Shown piece after piece: positions 1 through 8,409 of a stretch of DNA of 64,000 nt. The notes under the pieces were generated by a model, which saw only the letters and a program-made list of their open reading frames with translations, did not search any database and was not told the DNA's origin. Numbering within the stretch: the stretch's first letter is position 1; the number at the start of each line of letters is the position of its first letter. This stretch comes from an uncultured Sanguibacteroides sp. (GTDB lineage: Bacteria > Bacteroidota > Bacteroidia > Bacteroidales > Marinifilaceae), in the NCBI RefSeq assembly GCF_900543425.1, contig NZ_UQRQ01000001.1:62001-126000 (forward strand). The letters are read 5' to 3'. A program made the translations under genes and the position numbers.

Positions 1-230
1 GAGTATCGGCTGTATCAGCATTCCGGGCTCCCGAGATTATGCCGGTTGTTGCCGGCACGATGGTATTGGCCGTTGTAGGGGGGAGTGTCATCGGCATGTT
101 GTTGCCGTTCATCTTTACAAAATTCAGGGCCGATCCTGCCACGGCGAGTGCACCGCTTATTACGTCTCTATGTGACATTATGGGAGTGTTGATCTATTTC
201 TCGTTGGCTTCGTGGTATTTCGGACTTTGA
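1..230 (+). CDS. mgtE: Magnesium transporter MgtE, C-terminal end (partial)
   Basis: The frame is open from the left edge, so only the last ~75 residues of the protein are present. They form two hydrophobic segments. The stretch FRADPATASAPLITSLCDIMG matches the end of the MgtE membrane domain, where a conserved Pro-Ala-x-Ala-Ser-x-Pro and Asp-Ile-x-G lie in the last helices of the Mg2+ channel. MgtE proteins are inner-membrane Mg2+ channels gated by a cytoplasmic N domain and CBS domains, which would lie outside the window. A clear terminator follows the stop. Confidence 0.85.
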   Translation, partial: VSAVSAFRAPEIMPVVAGTMVLAVVGGSVIGMLLPFIFTKFRADPATASAPLITSLCDIMGVLIYFSLASWYFGL

Positions 231-243
231 TCGTAAGAATTGA

Positions 244-269
244 AAAAGGTGCTTTTGACAGCACCTTTT
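244..269 (+). terminator. Rho-independent terminator after mgtE
   Basis: A 9-bp perfect stem (AAAAGGTGC with GCACCTTTT) closes an 8-nt loop and ends in a short T-run, 14 nt after the mgtE stop. It overlaps the end of the convergent ferredoxin gene and may serve both strands. Confidence 0.75.
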
Positions 270-444
270 ATTGATTGATTTCATCCAGAATGGCCTGGAT
301 TTCATCTTGACAGCCACCACAACCACATCCTGCATTTGTAGCGTCTCCGACTTCTTCTACTGTTTTTAAGCCTTGTTCCTGAATAGCTTTTACGATATCA
401 GCCTTTGATACTTGAAAACAGTTACAGATTATTTCCTCGCTCAT
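268..444 (-). CDS. BFD-like [2Fe-2S] ferredoxin domain protein
   Basis: A 58-residue protein, MSEEIICNCFQV at its N terminus, ends in a CGCGGC cluster. The pattern Cys-x-Cys (residues 7 and 9) plus a second cysteine cluster around residues 41-46 is that of the bacterioferritin-associated ferredoxin / nitrite-reductase [2Fe-2S] domain. Such small proteins carry electrons or sense iron. It stands alone, between mgtE (convergent) and the pseudouridine synthase block. No bacterioferritin gene is in view, so its partner is unknown. Confidence 0.8.
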   Translation of the reverse strand: MSEEIICNCFQVSKADIVKAIQEQGLKTVEEVGDATNAGCGCGGCQDEIQAILDEINQ

Positions 445-555
445 AGATTATATTATTATACTGTTTTGTGTACGTTTCAAAGATAAACTATATTTCTTTA
501 AGAGTCCTTATAGATACGATATTATCTATTTATGAACGGATAGAGAAAATCTATT

Positions 556-597
556 TATACTAAAACGAGGTCGTAAAAGCGACCTCGTTTTAGTATA
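556..597 (-). terminator. Strong terminator of the leftward rluA-panB block
   Basis: An 18-bp perfect inverted repeat (positions 556-573 with 580-597) encloses a 6-nt loop. It lies 15 nt beyond the pseudouridine synthase stop and has A/T-rich flanks on both sides, so it should stop transcription leaving that operon. Confidence 0.85.
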
Positions 598-611
598 TTG
601 AAAGATTCGGA

Positions 612-1304
612 TTATTTCAGGTTGTTATAGAAGAATTTCCAGAGATTATCTTCCAGCGGAGGGGTAGCCGTGATGGTGATCATTTCCTGTTTCACGGGAT
701 GCATAAAACTAATGCTACGAGCATGTAAGCTAATGCCTCCTCCGGGATTGGAACGAGGTGAACCGTATTTCAGGTCGCCTTTAATAGGACATCCTATTTT
801 AGCTAACTGGCAGCGAATCTGGTGATGTCTGCCCGTGCAGAGCTTTACTTCTAACAGGAAGTAGTTTTGGCTTCCATTGATTAGCTTGTATTCCAAAATA
901 GCTTCTTTGGCCCCTGGGCGAGGACGGGTATACACAGAAGATTTATTTTTCTCCGTATCGCGTACCAAATAATGGACTAAGCGTGCTTCATCCTCTTGCG
1001 GCAGTTCGCTTACGATCGCCCAGTAAATTTTAGTTATTTCGTTATCATGTTCTTGGAACATTTTATTTAAGCGGGTTAGGGCCTTGCTTGTTTTGGCAAA
1101 GAGAACAACACCGCTTACAGGTCTGTCCACCCGGTGGGGAATTCCGAGAAATACATCTCCCGGCTTATTGTATTTCTCTTTGATGTAGGCTTTCACCTGC
1201 TCGCTGAGAGGTTCGTCTCCGGTTTTGTCTGCCTGTACAATATCGGAACTTTTTTTATTGACGGCAATGATGTGATTATCCTCGTATAAAATTTCCAAGC
1301 TCAT
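612..1304 (-). CDS. RluA-family RNA pseudouridine synthase
   Basis: This 230-residue protein is expected to convert uridine to pseudouridine in rRNA or tRNA. The family's active-site motif is seen as HRVDRPVSG, with the catalytic Asp at residue 60. The later HQIRCQLA and IKGDLKYG motifs are also present. There is no N-terminal S4 RNA-binding domain, so it resembles the short TruC/RluA type rather than RluC/RluD; the exact target base cannot be read from sequence. It is the last gene of a leftward series, 21 nt after panB. Confidence 0.9.
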   Translation of the reverse strand: MSLEILYEDNHIIAVNKKSSDIVQADKTGDEPLSEQVKAYIKEKYNKPGDVFLGIPHRVDRPVSGVVLFAKTSKALTRLNKMFQEHDNEITKIYWAIVSELPQEDEARLVHYLVRDTEKNKSSVYTRPRPGAKEAILEYKLINGSQNYFLLEVKLCTGRHHQIRCQLAKIGCPIKGDLKYGSPRSNPGGGISLHARSISFMHPVKQEMITITATPPLEDNLWKFFYNNLK

Positions 1305-1325
1305 TTTATTCTATTCTTTTCAAAT

Positions 1326-2141
1326 TTAATATTGTTCCCTTTCGTTCGGGAAGTTTCTGCTTTTTACATCGTTGATGTAATTACTTACGGCTCCGCTGAT
1401 CTCTGCGTACAGATTATGATAGCGACGTAAGAAACGAGGAGAGAACTCCTGATTGATACCTAACATATCGTGTATAACCAGTACCTGACCGTCAACGCCA
1501 CCACCTGCACCGATTCCGATGACCGGTATCGTTAACTCTTTGGCAACACGGGCGGCTAATTGGGCCGGAATCTTCTCCAAAACGAGTGCGAAGCACCCCG
1601 CTTCCTCTAACAAGTGGGCGTCTGCTACCAACTTTTCAGCCTCTTCATTTTCTTGGGCCCGAACTACATAGGTTCCGAACTTGTGAATACTTTGTGGGGT
1701 TAATCCCAAATGCCCCATAATCGGTATTCCGGCAGAAAGAATGCGGGCAATGGATTCCAGTATCTCTTCGCCTCCTTCTAATTTTACGGCATCCGCACTG
1801 GTCTCTTTCATGATGCGTATGGCGGAGCACAAGGCCTCCTTGCTGTTTCCCTGGTAGCTACCGAAAGGCATATCGACAACCACGAGAGCACGATCTACAC
1901 CTCTGACGACAGAAGCCCCGTGGTAGATCATTTGATCGAGAGTGATCGGTAGAGTCGTTTCATGTCCTGCCATGACGTTCGAAGCCGAATCTCCGACAAG
2001 GATAACATCTATACCTGCATGATCAATGATTTGGGCCATGGAGAAATCGTAGGCCGTTAGCATGCTTATTTTTTCACCCTTTAGTTTCATCTCTGATAAA
2101 ACATGGGTAGTAACTCTTTTTACTTTCTTTTGAACTGACAT
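1326..2141 (-). CDS. panB: 3-methyl-2-oxobutanoate hydroxymethyltransferase
   Basis: PanB adds a hydroxymethyl group from 5,10-methylene-THF to alpha-ketoisovalerate, giving ketopantoate, the first step toward pantothenate and coenzyme A. The 271-residue length is normal. Visible family signatures include VGDSASNVMAGHETTLPIT near residue 50, DAVKLEGG near 118, LEKIP (containing the family's conserved Glu) near 188 and GIGAGGGVDGQ near 208. It lies 30 nt downstream of psd. The panC and panD genes are not in the window. Confidence 0.96.
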   Translation of the reverse strand: MSVQKKVKRVTTHVLSEMKLKGEKISMLTAYDFSMAQIIDHAGIDVILVGDSASNVMAGHETTLPITLDQMIYHGASVVRGVDRALVVVDMPFGSYQGNSKEALCSAIRIMKETSADAVKLEGGEEILESIARILSAGIPIMGHLGLTPQSIHKFGTYVVRAQENEEAEKLVADAHLLEEAGCFALVLEKIPAQLAARVAKELTIPVIGIGAGGGVDGQVLVIHDMLGINQEFSPRFLRRYHNLYAEISGAVSNYINDVKSRNFPNEREQY

Positions 2142-2171
2142 TGCATTCTGATTTGTAAATCCGGTGACGTA

Positions 2172-2843
2172 TCACTTGGATTCAAGGTTCTGAAATGTTC
2201 CGATAAGTGTTTGCGAACCGGTCACTTTCTGACCTAATTTTACATCGATTTGGGTTCCAAGAGGTAAAAACAGATCCACTCTTGAACCGAATTTAATAAA
2301 TCCTGCATGTTCATCCTGACGAGCTTCTCCTCCCACGGGAGCATAAGAAACAATTCGTTTGGCCATGGCTCCCGCAATCTGTCGCATAACGATCTCTTGT
2401 CCGTTTCGGGTTTCAATGGCAATGGTTGTTCTCTCGTTTTCCGTGGAAGATTTCGGTAGGTAGGCTGCCATGTATCTTCCTTGATGGTATTTAAAATATT
2501 TGATAATGCCGTTTACGGCGAACCAATTAATATGTACGTTGAAAATATTCATGAAAATAGATACTTGAATACATTGACTTTTCAGATATTCGGGTTCGTA
2601 TGTCTCTTCGACAACCACGATTTTTCCGTCAGCAGGGGCTAAAATAGTGTTATCGTTTACCTGAATATGCCGATTGGGAAATCGGAAAAAGTTTACGATT
2701 AACAGGTATATAACGGCACTTGATATAAGTATGATCCGAAAGATAAGATCGTTTGGAATAAAGACAAAAACCAATACGTTTATAAAAGCAATAAACACAA
2801 AAATCTTAAATAGTAACGGATAACCAGCCTTATGTATTTTCAT
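2172..2843 (-). CDS. psd: Phosphatidylserine decarboxylase proenzyme
   Basis: Psd decarboxylates phosphatidylserine to phosphatidylethanolamine at the inner membrane. The protein (223 aa) is the short form. It has two hydrophobic segments in residues 8-52, the ADGK motif at 71-74, NVHIN around His104, and the self-cleavage site FGSRVD at 185-190. There, cleavage between Gly186 and Ser187 would create the pyruvoyl group. Together with the upstream cdsA it forms a phospholipid-synthesis pair in one leftward run. Confidence 0.95.
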   Translation of the reverse strand: MKIHKAGYPLLFKIFVFIAFINVLVFVFIPNDLIFRIILISSAVIYLLIVNFFRFPNRHIQVNDNTILAPADGKIVVVEETYEPEYLKSQCIQVSIFMNIFNVHINWFAVNGIIKYFKYHQGRYMAAYLPKSSTENERTTIAIETRNGQEIVMRQIAGAMAKRIVSYAPVGGEARQDEHAGFIKFGSRVDLFLPLGTQIDVKLGQKVTGSQTLIGTFQNLESK

Positions 2844-2928
2844 CGGATAATATTTTAGTCAGTTTTCGCAAAGAGCGATTTGTCTTTCTTTGTTTTTACA
2901 TATGATTTTATCAAAACAAGTCGCAAAG

Positions 2929-3738
2929 TTAATACATGAATTCCATATAAACAAAAATAGCGGGGATTGCGAAGATAATTGCATCGAATCGATCCAAAAT
3001 TCCGCCGTGTCCCGGCAATATATTGCCCGAATCTTTTATCTCTATACTTCGTTTGAAAAGGGATTCCAACAAATCCCCGTATATACCGAATACGACGACG
3101 ATGCAGGCTATGATGGTTGTGTCTATAATAGTGTATCCTTCAATATGAGGGGCGAGCCCCAAAGCGGCAAGGATAGTTGTGACCCCTCCGCCGATAGCTC
3201 CTTCCCAAGATTTTTTGGGCGATATTCGGGGAAATAATTTATGCTTCCCGAATTGAGAACCGAACAAGTAGGCGAATGTATCGTTAATCCACACGAGTAA
3301 AAATGGAAAAAAGATAATTTCCGGCATCCATTGACCGGAAGTCATGTAAGGAAGATATATCAATAGGGTGAAAGGAAGACTGATATACAATAAGGCGTAA
3401 TAGGAGAAAGCTATATTCTGGAAACCATTTCCTTTTTTTCGATATAATTCCCGGATGGCCATCAGAAAGGTCAACAGGAAAAAGAATAGGTAGCCGTCCT
3501 TGTAATCAATATAGTTGTGCAGGAAGCCTACCGTGAAAAGTACGCTACCACACAGGATACAGAAAGGAAAATTAATGTGGATATTCATTTTTTTTGCCAT
3601 TCTTCCGAATTCGATAATTCCTAATATATTGATAATAAAAAAGAGTATATAAAAGCAAATGGGGTGTATAAAAATACACCCTGTTAAAATGAATACGAAC
3701 AGCAATCCGCTGATAGCTCTTTTCCAGAAATTACTCAC
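2929..3738 (-). CDS. cdsA: Phosphatidate cytidylyltransferase
   Basis: CdsA makes CDP-diacylglycerol from phosphatidic acid and CTP, the branch point for all membrane phospholipids. The 269-residue protein is very hydrophobic. It ends with the family signature: SLFKRSIEIKDSG followed by LPGHGGILDRFD, holding the conserved Lys-Asp and the His-Gly-Gly...Asp-Arg. Its start overlaps the end of the DUF2007 gene by 8 nt, so the two are probably co-translated. Psd, which acts further down the same pathway, lies 85 nt downstream. Confidence 0.96.
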   Translation of the reverse strand: MSNFWKRAISGLLFVFILTGCIFIHPICFYILFFIINILGIIEFGRMAKKMNIHINFPFCILCGSVLFTVGFLHNYIDYKDGYLFFFLLTFLMAIRELYRKKGNGFQNIAFSYYALLYISLPFTLLIYLPYMTSGQWMPEIIFFPFLLVWINDTFAYLFGSQFGKHKLFPRISPKKSWEGAIGGGVTTILAALGLAPHIEGYTIIDTTIIACIVVVFGIYGDLLESLFKRSIEIKDSGNILPGHGGILDRFDAIIFAIPAIFVYMEFMY

Positions 3739-3940
3739 GATTGTTCTTGTTTTTGATTACTTTTTCAGCCTCTTCTTTATGCTCCTTGTTCACCATTACA
3801 TTTATCTCCCCGAGCATGGTATAAGAAGAATCTTTTTGATTTAAAATCACGGCAGGAATGTTCGAATCGATCAATAATTCTTTGATCCTTTCCGCTTCAA
3901 ATTCCTCATTTGTTGTAAAAACAGATACCCAGTTGTCCAT
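3731..3940 (-). CDS. DUF2007 small cytosolic protein
   Basis: A 69-residue protein of the DUF2007 family, annotated elsewhere as a putative signal-transducing protein related to the PII fold. The family pattern is seen in VFTTNEEFEAERIKELLIDS at the start, and in VMVNKEHKEEAEKVI at the end. It has no membrane segment. It sits between ftsH and cdsA and overlaps cdsA by 8 nt. The role is unknown; position suggests a link to membrane quality control or lipid synthesis, which is inference only. Confidence 0.85.
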   Translation of the reverse strand: MDNWVSVFTTNEEFEAERIKELLIDSNIPAVILNQKDSSYTMLGEINVMVNKEHKEEAEKVIKNKNNRE

Positions 3941-3955
3941 GACGTATGTTTTAAA

Positions 3956-5950
3956 TTAATCCATATTGTCTTTTGGGGCGTCTTGAGGCTTCGCCTCTTC
4001 TTCCTCGTCTGACCAAGGGCGTTTTCCTAAAATATTTTCCAAATCATCGCTGAAAATTACTTCTCTTTCGATTAATAGTTCCGCAACCTGTTTATGTTGT
4101 TCCTGATGTTTTCTAAGTAATTGTTTTGCTCGTTCGTAAGCAGCGCTGACCATTTCCTTCACTTCTGCATCGATAAGTTCTGCCGTCTTTTCGGAATAGG
4201 GTTTTGTAAAGCTAAAATCACTTTGCCCCGTGGAATCGTAGAAGCTTAACGTTCCGATTTTGTCGCTCATACCATAAATGGATACCATCGCATATGCTTG
4301 CTTTGTCGCTCTTTCCAGATCATTTTGAGCTCCTGTTGAAACTTGCCCGAAAACGAGTTCTTCGGCGGCCCTTCCTCCCAATACGGAACACATTTGATCT
4401 AATAACTGTTCTTTCGTGGTGATCTGCCTTTCCTGAGGTAAATACCAAGCGGCTCCCAGAGCCTTGCCTCTCGGGACAATGGTTACTTTCAAAAGGGGAT
4501 GAGCATGCTGCAATAGCCAAGAAACGGTGGCATGACCAGCTTCATGGTAGGCAATCGTTTTCTTTTCACTAATTTTTATCACTTTGCTACGATTCTCGAG
4601 ACCTCCCACGATTCGATCGATAGCATCCAGGAAATCTTGTTTCTCCACGGCAGATTTGTCTTTTCTGGCCGCAATAAGAGCGGCTTCATTTGCCACGTTG
4701 GCAATATCTGCGCCTGAGAATCCCGGTGTTTGTTTAGCCAGAAAAGAGTAGTCCACGTTGTCGGCCAGTTTCAGCGGTTTCAGATGGACTTTGAATATTT
4801 CTTCCCGGTCTTTTAATTCCGGTAGATCCACGTATATCTGACGATCGAAACGTCCGGCTCTTAAAAGGGCGCTGTCCAGAATATCAGCCCGGTTTGTTGC
4901 GGCTATGATTATGACTCCCGAATTGGTTTCGAACCCGTCCATTTCCGTCAACAATTGATTCAACGTATTTTCCCGTTCATCGTTTGAACCCATGTTCGGA
5001 TTTTTACCTCGGGCACGTCCGATAGCATCGATCTCATCGATAAAGACGATGCAGGGAGCTTTTTCTTTGGCTTGCTTAAACAAATCCCGAACGCGGGAAG
5101 CTCCGACACCGACGAACATCTCCACGAAATCGGAACCCGACATGGAGAAGAAAGGTACGTTTGCCTCTCCCGCCATAGCTTTTGCCATTAAAGTTTTACC
5201 TGTTCCCGGAGGACCGACCAATAAAGCTCCTTTGGGTATTTTTCCTCCCAATTTCGTGTATTTGTCCGGACTCTTCAAGAAAGAGACAATCTCTTCTACT
5301 TCCTGCTTGGCTTCCGCTAATCCGGCCACGTCTTTAAAAGTTACTTTCACGTTGGATTCTTTGTCAAAAAGTTTTGCCTTTGATTTTCCCACGTTGAAAA
5401 TTCCTCCTCCTCCGCCACCTCCGGCATTTTTACTCATTCTTCGGAAGAAGAAAATCCAAATGAAGATAAGGATAGCCAGAGGGAAAATGATGGATATGAC
5501 ATCACTCCACCAGTTGTATTCTTGTTTATAGTCGATGGTAACACTCGTTGCCCCGGGGATCTCCTTACGTGCCTCCTCCATGTTTTTTTCAAAGGTTTCA
5601 GTCGAACCTATTGAAAAATAAAATTGAGGGCCGTTTTCATTGTTTTTGAATCCTTTGGAGACTAATTTACTGTAATTCTCGATCTTATCAGGTTGTAGGT
5701 ACACATTTACCCGCCCCGTGTTAGTGATCACCACGAATTCTTTTACATCTCCCTTTTCTAACATTTGAGTTTTGACTTCTTGCCAAGTCGTCCTTTCCGG
5801 ACTGGTCGGCATATTGAGGAAGTTGAAACCGATGATGATGGCGGCGATTATAATGTACATCCAGTATCCGCTGAATTTAGATCCTTTATTGTTTTTTCCT
5901 CCTCCTACAGGGGGAAAGTTGAAGCCTTCATTTTTATTGTTTTCTGCCAT
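3956..5950 (-). CDS. ftsH: ATP-dependent zinc metalloprotease FtsH
   Basis: FtsH is a hexameric membrane AAA+ protease that extracts and degrades membrane and short-lived cytosolic proteins. In 664 residues the order is: membrane helix 30-46, periplasmic segment to ~150, second helix 151-169, glycine-rich linker, AAA+ domain with Walker A GPPGTGKT (246-253) and Walker B VFIDEID (~302-308), then the zinc site HEAGH (469-473). The C-terminal ~30 residues are acidic and variable. Its start overlaps the end of rsfS by 17 nt, so the two are likely co-transcribed. Confidence 0.98.
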   Translation of the reverse strand: MAENNKNEGFNFPPVGGGKNNKGSKFSGYWMYIIIAAIIIGFNFLNMPTSPERTTWQEVKTQMLEKGDVKEFVVITNTGRVNVYLQPDKIENYSKLVSKGFKNNENGPQFYFSIGSTETFEKNMEEARKEIPGATSVTIDYKQEYNWWSDVISIIFPLAILIFIWIFFFRRMSKNAGGGGGGGIFNVGKSKAKLFDKESNVKVTFKDVAGLAEAKQEVEEIVSFLKSPDKYTKLGGKIPKGALLVGPPGTGKTLMAKAMAGEANVPFFSMSGSDFVEMFVGVGASRVRDLFKQAKEKAPCIVFIDEIDAIGRARGKNPNMGSNDERENTLNQLLTEMDGFETNSGVIIIAATNRADILDSALLRAGRFDRQIYVDLPELKDREEIFKVHLKPLKLADNVDYSFLAKQTPGFSGADIANVANEAALIAARKDKSAVEKQDFLDAIDRIVGGLENRSKVIKISEKKTIAYHEAGHATVSWLLQHAHPLLKVTIVPRGKALGAAWYLPQERQITTKEQLLDQMCSVLGGRAAEELVFGQVSTGAQNDLERATKQAYAMVSIYGMSDKIGTLSFYDSTGQSDFSFTKPYSEKTAELIDAEVKEMVSAAYERAKQLLRKHQEQHKQVAELLIEREVIFSDDLENILGKRPWSDEEEEAKPQDAPKDNMD

Positions 5951-6317
5951 AATTTATTGTTAAATTCTCTTCTAATCTTGTTATTTTTGCATCTACCCAA
6001 AAGTCCTCCAATTGGTAATAGTCTCGTTGCTCTTTTTGAAAAATATGCACCACGACATCCCCGTAATCTAACACGACCCATTGGGCTTGATCTTCTCCTT
6101 CTTTATGTATAGGTGTTTCTTTCAGTTCCTCCCGAACCGAATCGTGAACATAGTCCGCTAAACTCGCAACATGAGAGTTTGAAGTTCCATGACATATTAC
6201 GAAGAAACTACAAAAACAGTTTTCTATTTTTCTCAGATCAATTTTTACGATATCAACACCTTTATGATCATCCAGTGTTTTTACTACATTCTCCACGATT
6301 TTTTCTGCTCCGCTCAT
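5934..6317 (-). CDS. rsfS: Ribosomal silencing factor RsfS
   Basis: RsfS (DUF143/Iojap family) binds ribosomal protein L14 and blocks joining of the subunits under nutrient limitation. The 127-residue length is typical. The family core is visible as QAQWVVLDYGDVVVHIF followed by RDYYQLEDFWVDA. It is the first gene of the leftward ftsH-cdsA-psd-panB block and overlaps ftsH by 17 nt. Confidence 0.95.
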   Translation of the reverse strand: MSGAEKIVENVVKTLDDHKGVDIVKIDLRKIENCFCSFFVICHGTSNSHVASLADYVHDSVREELKETPIHKEGEDQAQWVVLDYGDVVVHIFQKEQRDYYQLEDFWVDAKITRLEENLTINYGRKQ

Positions 6318-6644
6318 TCTAAAAATAGTTTTAAAATCCAGTACAAATATACATTTTTATTTAGACTTAAAAGGTTTTGAAGGGACTCTTCTTGATTTCT
6401 ATCAAAAAATGTACCTAAATTTATTTTCTTATTTATTCTGACGATTTGACAGTAAAATAAGTTATAGAAAATGGGGTTGAAAATAATATACAAATTGTTA
6501 AAGTTTTTGGAGAGAAGCCGTGTATTTAACAAATCTTATTTATAGTTTTGCAAACTTGAATAGAGGAAGTAAGTAAACTTATTTCCCTCGCATTCTTTAA
6601 AGAATGACTCGAAATATTGTCGTTTTAAGTTTAAATGAAAAGAA
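6318..6644. other. Divergent intergenic region between rsfS and the aminotransferase
   Basis: A 327-nt AT-rich region between divergent genes with no open frame that looks coding. On the + strand TAGTTTTG at 6543-6550 fits the Bacteroides -7 consensus TAnnTTTG, but no TTTG lies at the right distance upstream. A perfect 16-bp palindrome follows at 6591-6606. I saw no riboswitch-like structure. Confidence 0.5.
6591..6606. promoter_or_regulatory. 16-bp perfect palindrome in the aminotransferase leader
   Basis: CATTCTTTAAAGAATG reads the same on both strands. It lies 38 nt upstream of the aminotransferase ATG and 40 nt after the likely -7 box, so it is in the transcribed leader. It could be a repressor operator or a small hairpin; nothing distinguishes the two. 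Confidence 0.4.
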
Positions 6645-7736
6645 ATGGAGAAATATCTTATACCATTAGTACCGGGGCCGGTTTCAGTTCCCAAAGAAAT
6701 TTTGAATGTTGCGACCTTTAATTACGGTTCTGCCGATTTGGAGCCGGAATTCTTGTCTATGTACCGGGAAACGGAAAGATTACTGCAGAAAATGATGAAC
6801 ACGAAAAACCATGTCGTTATTCAAACGGGAGAAGGCATGCTGGCTTTGTGGACAGCATTGAAAAGTACGTTGCTGCCAGGAGATCGGGTATTGGTTATTT
6901 CTACCGGTATCTTTGGTTATGGTTTTGGCGAAATGGCGGAATCCATCGGTTGTGAGGTAAGGACATTGGCTTTCGGATTCGACGAAACGATAACGGATTT
7001 TGATTTGATTGAAAAGGCAATAAAGGATTTTCAGCCTAAAATGATTACTTTGGTGCAAAATGAAACGCCGAGTGGAACGATGAACCCGGTGAAGGAGATC
7101 GGAGATTTGAAAGTAAAATACAATGTTCCGTTACTATGCGTGGATATTGTATCGGGCTTAGGTGGTTCGTGCATTGACATTGATGGTTGGAATGTGGATT
7201 TGGCACTGGGCGGTTCGCAGAAATGCCTGTCTGCTCCCGCGAACATGTCATTCCTTTCCGTGAGCGAAAAAGCGTGGGGCATTGTCAAAGAAGTCGCTTA
7301 CCCCGGATACGAGGCCTTATTGCCTTTCCTGAAGGCTATTGAAACGGGATGTTTTCCTTACACACCTTATTGGCACGGTATAGCCCAATTGCATAAGGCA
7401 TGTGAGTTGATATTTGAAGAAGGGCTGGAAAACTGTATCAATCGCCATAAGACCGTGGCGGAATATTGCCGGGGACGAATCAAGGAGATGGAATTGAAGC
7501 TTTATCCGCTCGAGGATGCGATATGTTCTCCTACGGTTACGGCCGTTTATGTTCCGGAGCAAATGACCTGGGAAAAACTGGATAGCGAATTGCGTTTGCA
7601 GAATATGGTTGTGGGTGGAAATTATAGCTGTTTGGCCGGCAAAGTATTTCGTATAGGACATATGGGATCGCAGGCTAATATGAATTTGGTGAAAGAGGCT
7701 ATGGATATATTGGAGACGGTTGTTCACAATATATAG
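6645..7736 (+). CDS. Class V aminotransferase (alanine/serine-glyoxylate type)
   Basis: A PLP-dependent enzyme of 363 residues in the alanine-glyoxylate / serine-pyruvate / 2-aminoethylphosphonate aminotransferase group. It begins with the family motif PLVPGPVSVP. It has the PLP phosphate-binding TGEGMLALW at ~61-69, the cofactor Asp in CVDIVSGLGG at ~165, and GGSQKCLSAP, where Lys193 should form the Schiff base. No phosphonatase or glycine-pathway gene is adjacent, so the substrate cannot be assigned. The end of this gene runs into the DUF2752 gene with almost no gap. Confidence 0.85.
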   Translation: MEKYLIPLVPGPVSVPKEILNVATFNYGSADLEPEFLSMYRETERLLQKMMNTKNHVVIQTGEGMLALWTALKSTLLPGDRVLVISTGIFGYGFGEMAESIGCEVRTLAFGFDETITDFDLIEKAIKDFQPKMITLVQNETPSGTMNPVKEIGDLKVKYNVPLLCVDIVSGLGGSCIDIDGWNVDLALGGSQKCLSAPANMSFLSVSEKAWGIVKEVAYPGYEALLPFLKAIETGCFPYTPYWHGIAQLHKACELIFEEGLENCINRHKTVAEYCRGRIKEMELKLYPLEDAICSPTVTAVYVPEQMTWEKLDSELRLQNMVVGGNYSCLAGKVFRIGHMGSQANMNLVKEAMDILETVVHNI

Positions 7737-7761
7737 TGTCGGCTTTTTTAATAAGTCCATA

Positions 7762-8052
7762 ATGACGGAATGGTTTGAAGTGCATCAATTGTCGTGCTGG
7801 ATAAAGGCATTATACGGCATAGATTGCCCCGGATGCGGTTTTCAGACGGCTATATTGTTATTGATGAAAGGAGAGGTGTCGGAGTCGATTGTAACCTATC
7901 CGGCATTACTTCCGTTTATGTGGTTTATCTTGTTGATTATAGGGAGAATAGTAGGAATAAAGAAAATTAAAACAGGCTTGTTAAAAATTAGCGGGTTTGC
8001 TTGTTTGATTATAATTTTAATGTCATATTTGTTTAAATTAATGTCGATCTAA
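7762..8052 (+). CDS. DUF2752 membrane protein
   Basis: A 96-residue protein from the ATG at 7762, with the DUF2752 signature CPGCGFQTAI near residue 30 followed by two hydrophobic helices. An in-frame start at 7720 would overlap the aminotransferase by 17 nt and add 14 residues, so the start is uncertain. The biochemical role is unknown; in Bacteroidota this family often sits next to a TM2- or CCC-motif membrane protein, as it does here. Confidence 0.8.
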   Translation: MTEWFEVHQLSCWIKALYGIDCPGCGFQTAILLLMKGEVSESIVTYPALLPFMWFILLIIGRIVGIKKIKTGLLKISGFACLIIILMSYLFKLMSI

Positions 8053-8063
8053 AATACAAACGA

Positions 8064-8390
8064 ATGGAAGTAGAAGAATTAAAAAAAACGAATTTACCTA
8101 ATGCTACGGCAATATTGGTTTTGGGTATTTTATCACTTATATTCTGTTGGATGTGTTACGGAAGTATAATTGGGGTCATACTGGGTATTATAGCCATCGT
8201 TCTGGCTTCGGAACCCCGTAAGATGTATCTGCAAAATCCGCAGCTTTATACAGAAAGTTCTTATAAAAATTTAAATGCAGGAAGAATATGTGCTATCGTG
8301 GGGCTTTGTATTTCTCTTGCCATGGTTGTGTTTATGATTCTAATGGTATTGGGAATAGCTGCTGTAGGCCTGAGTTCTTCCATGATGTAG
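8064..8390 (+). CDS. CCC-motif/DUF4190-like small membrane protein
   Basis: A 108-residue protein with two hydrophobic regions (about 15-47 and 70-105) separated by a polar loop. The loop holds the pattern SSYKNLNAGRICAIVGL seen in the Bacteroidota CCC-motif (DUF4190-like) family. It starts 11 nt after the DUF2752 gene, so the two are probably one operon. No function is established. Confidence 0.75.
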   Translation: MEVEELKKTNLPNATAILVLGILSLIFCWMCYGSIIGVILGIIAIVLASEPRKMYLQNPQLYTESSYKNLNAGRICAIVGLCISLAMVVFMILMVLGIAAVGLSSSMM

Positions 8391-8409
8391 GATTAAATGA
8401 ATATAGAAT

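Noticed and set aside
2890..3237. A 115-codon + strand frame over the cdsA end
   Set aside because: Antisense to the conserved cdsA signature; composition is not protein-like.
4992..5531. A 179-codon frame on the + strand inside ftsH
   Set aside because: It is the antisense shadow of a well-conserved ftsH coding region and has no protein-like motif.
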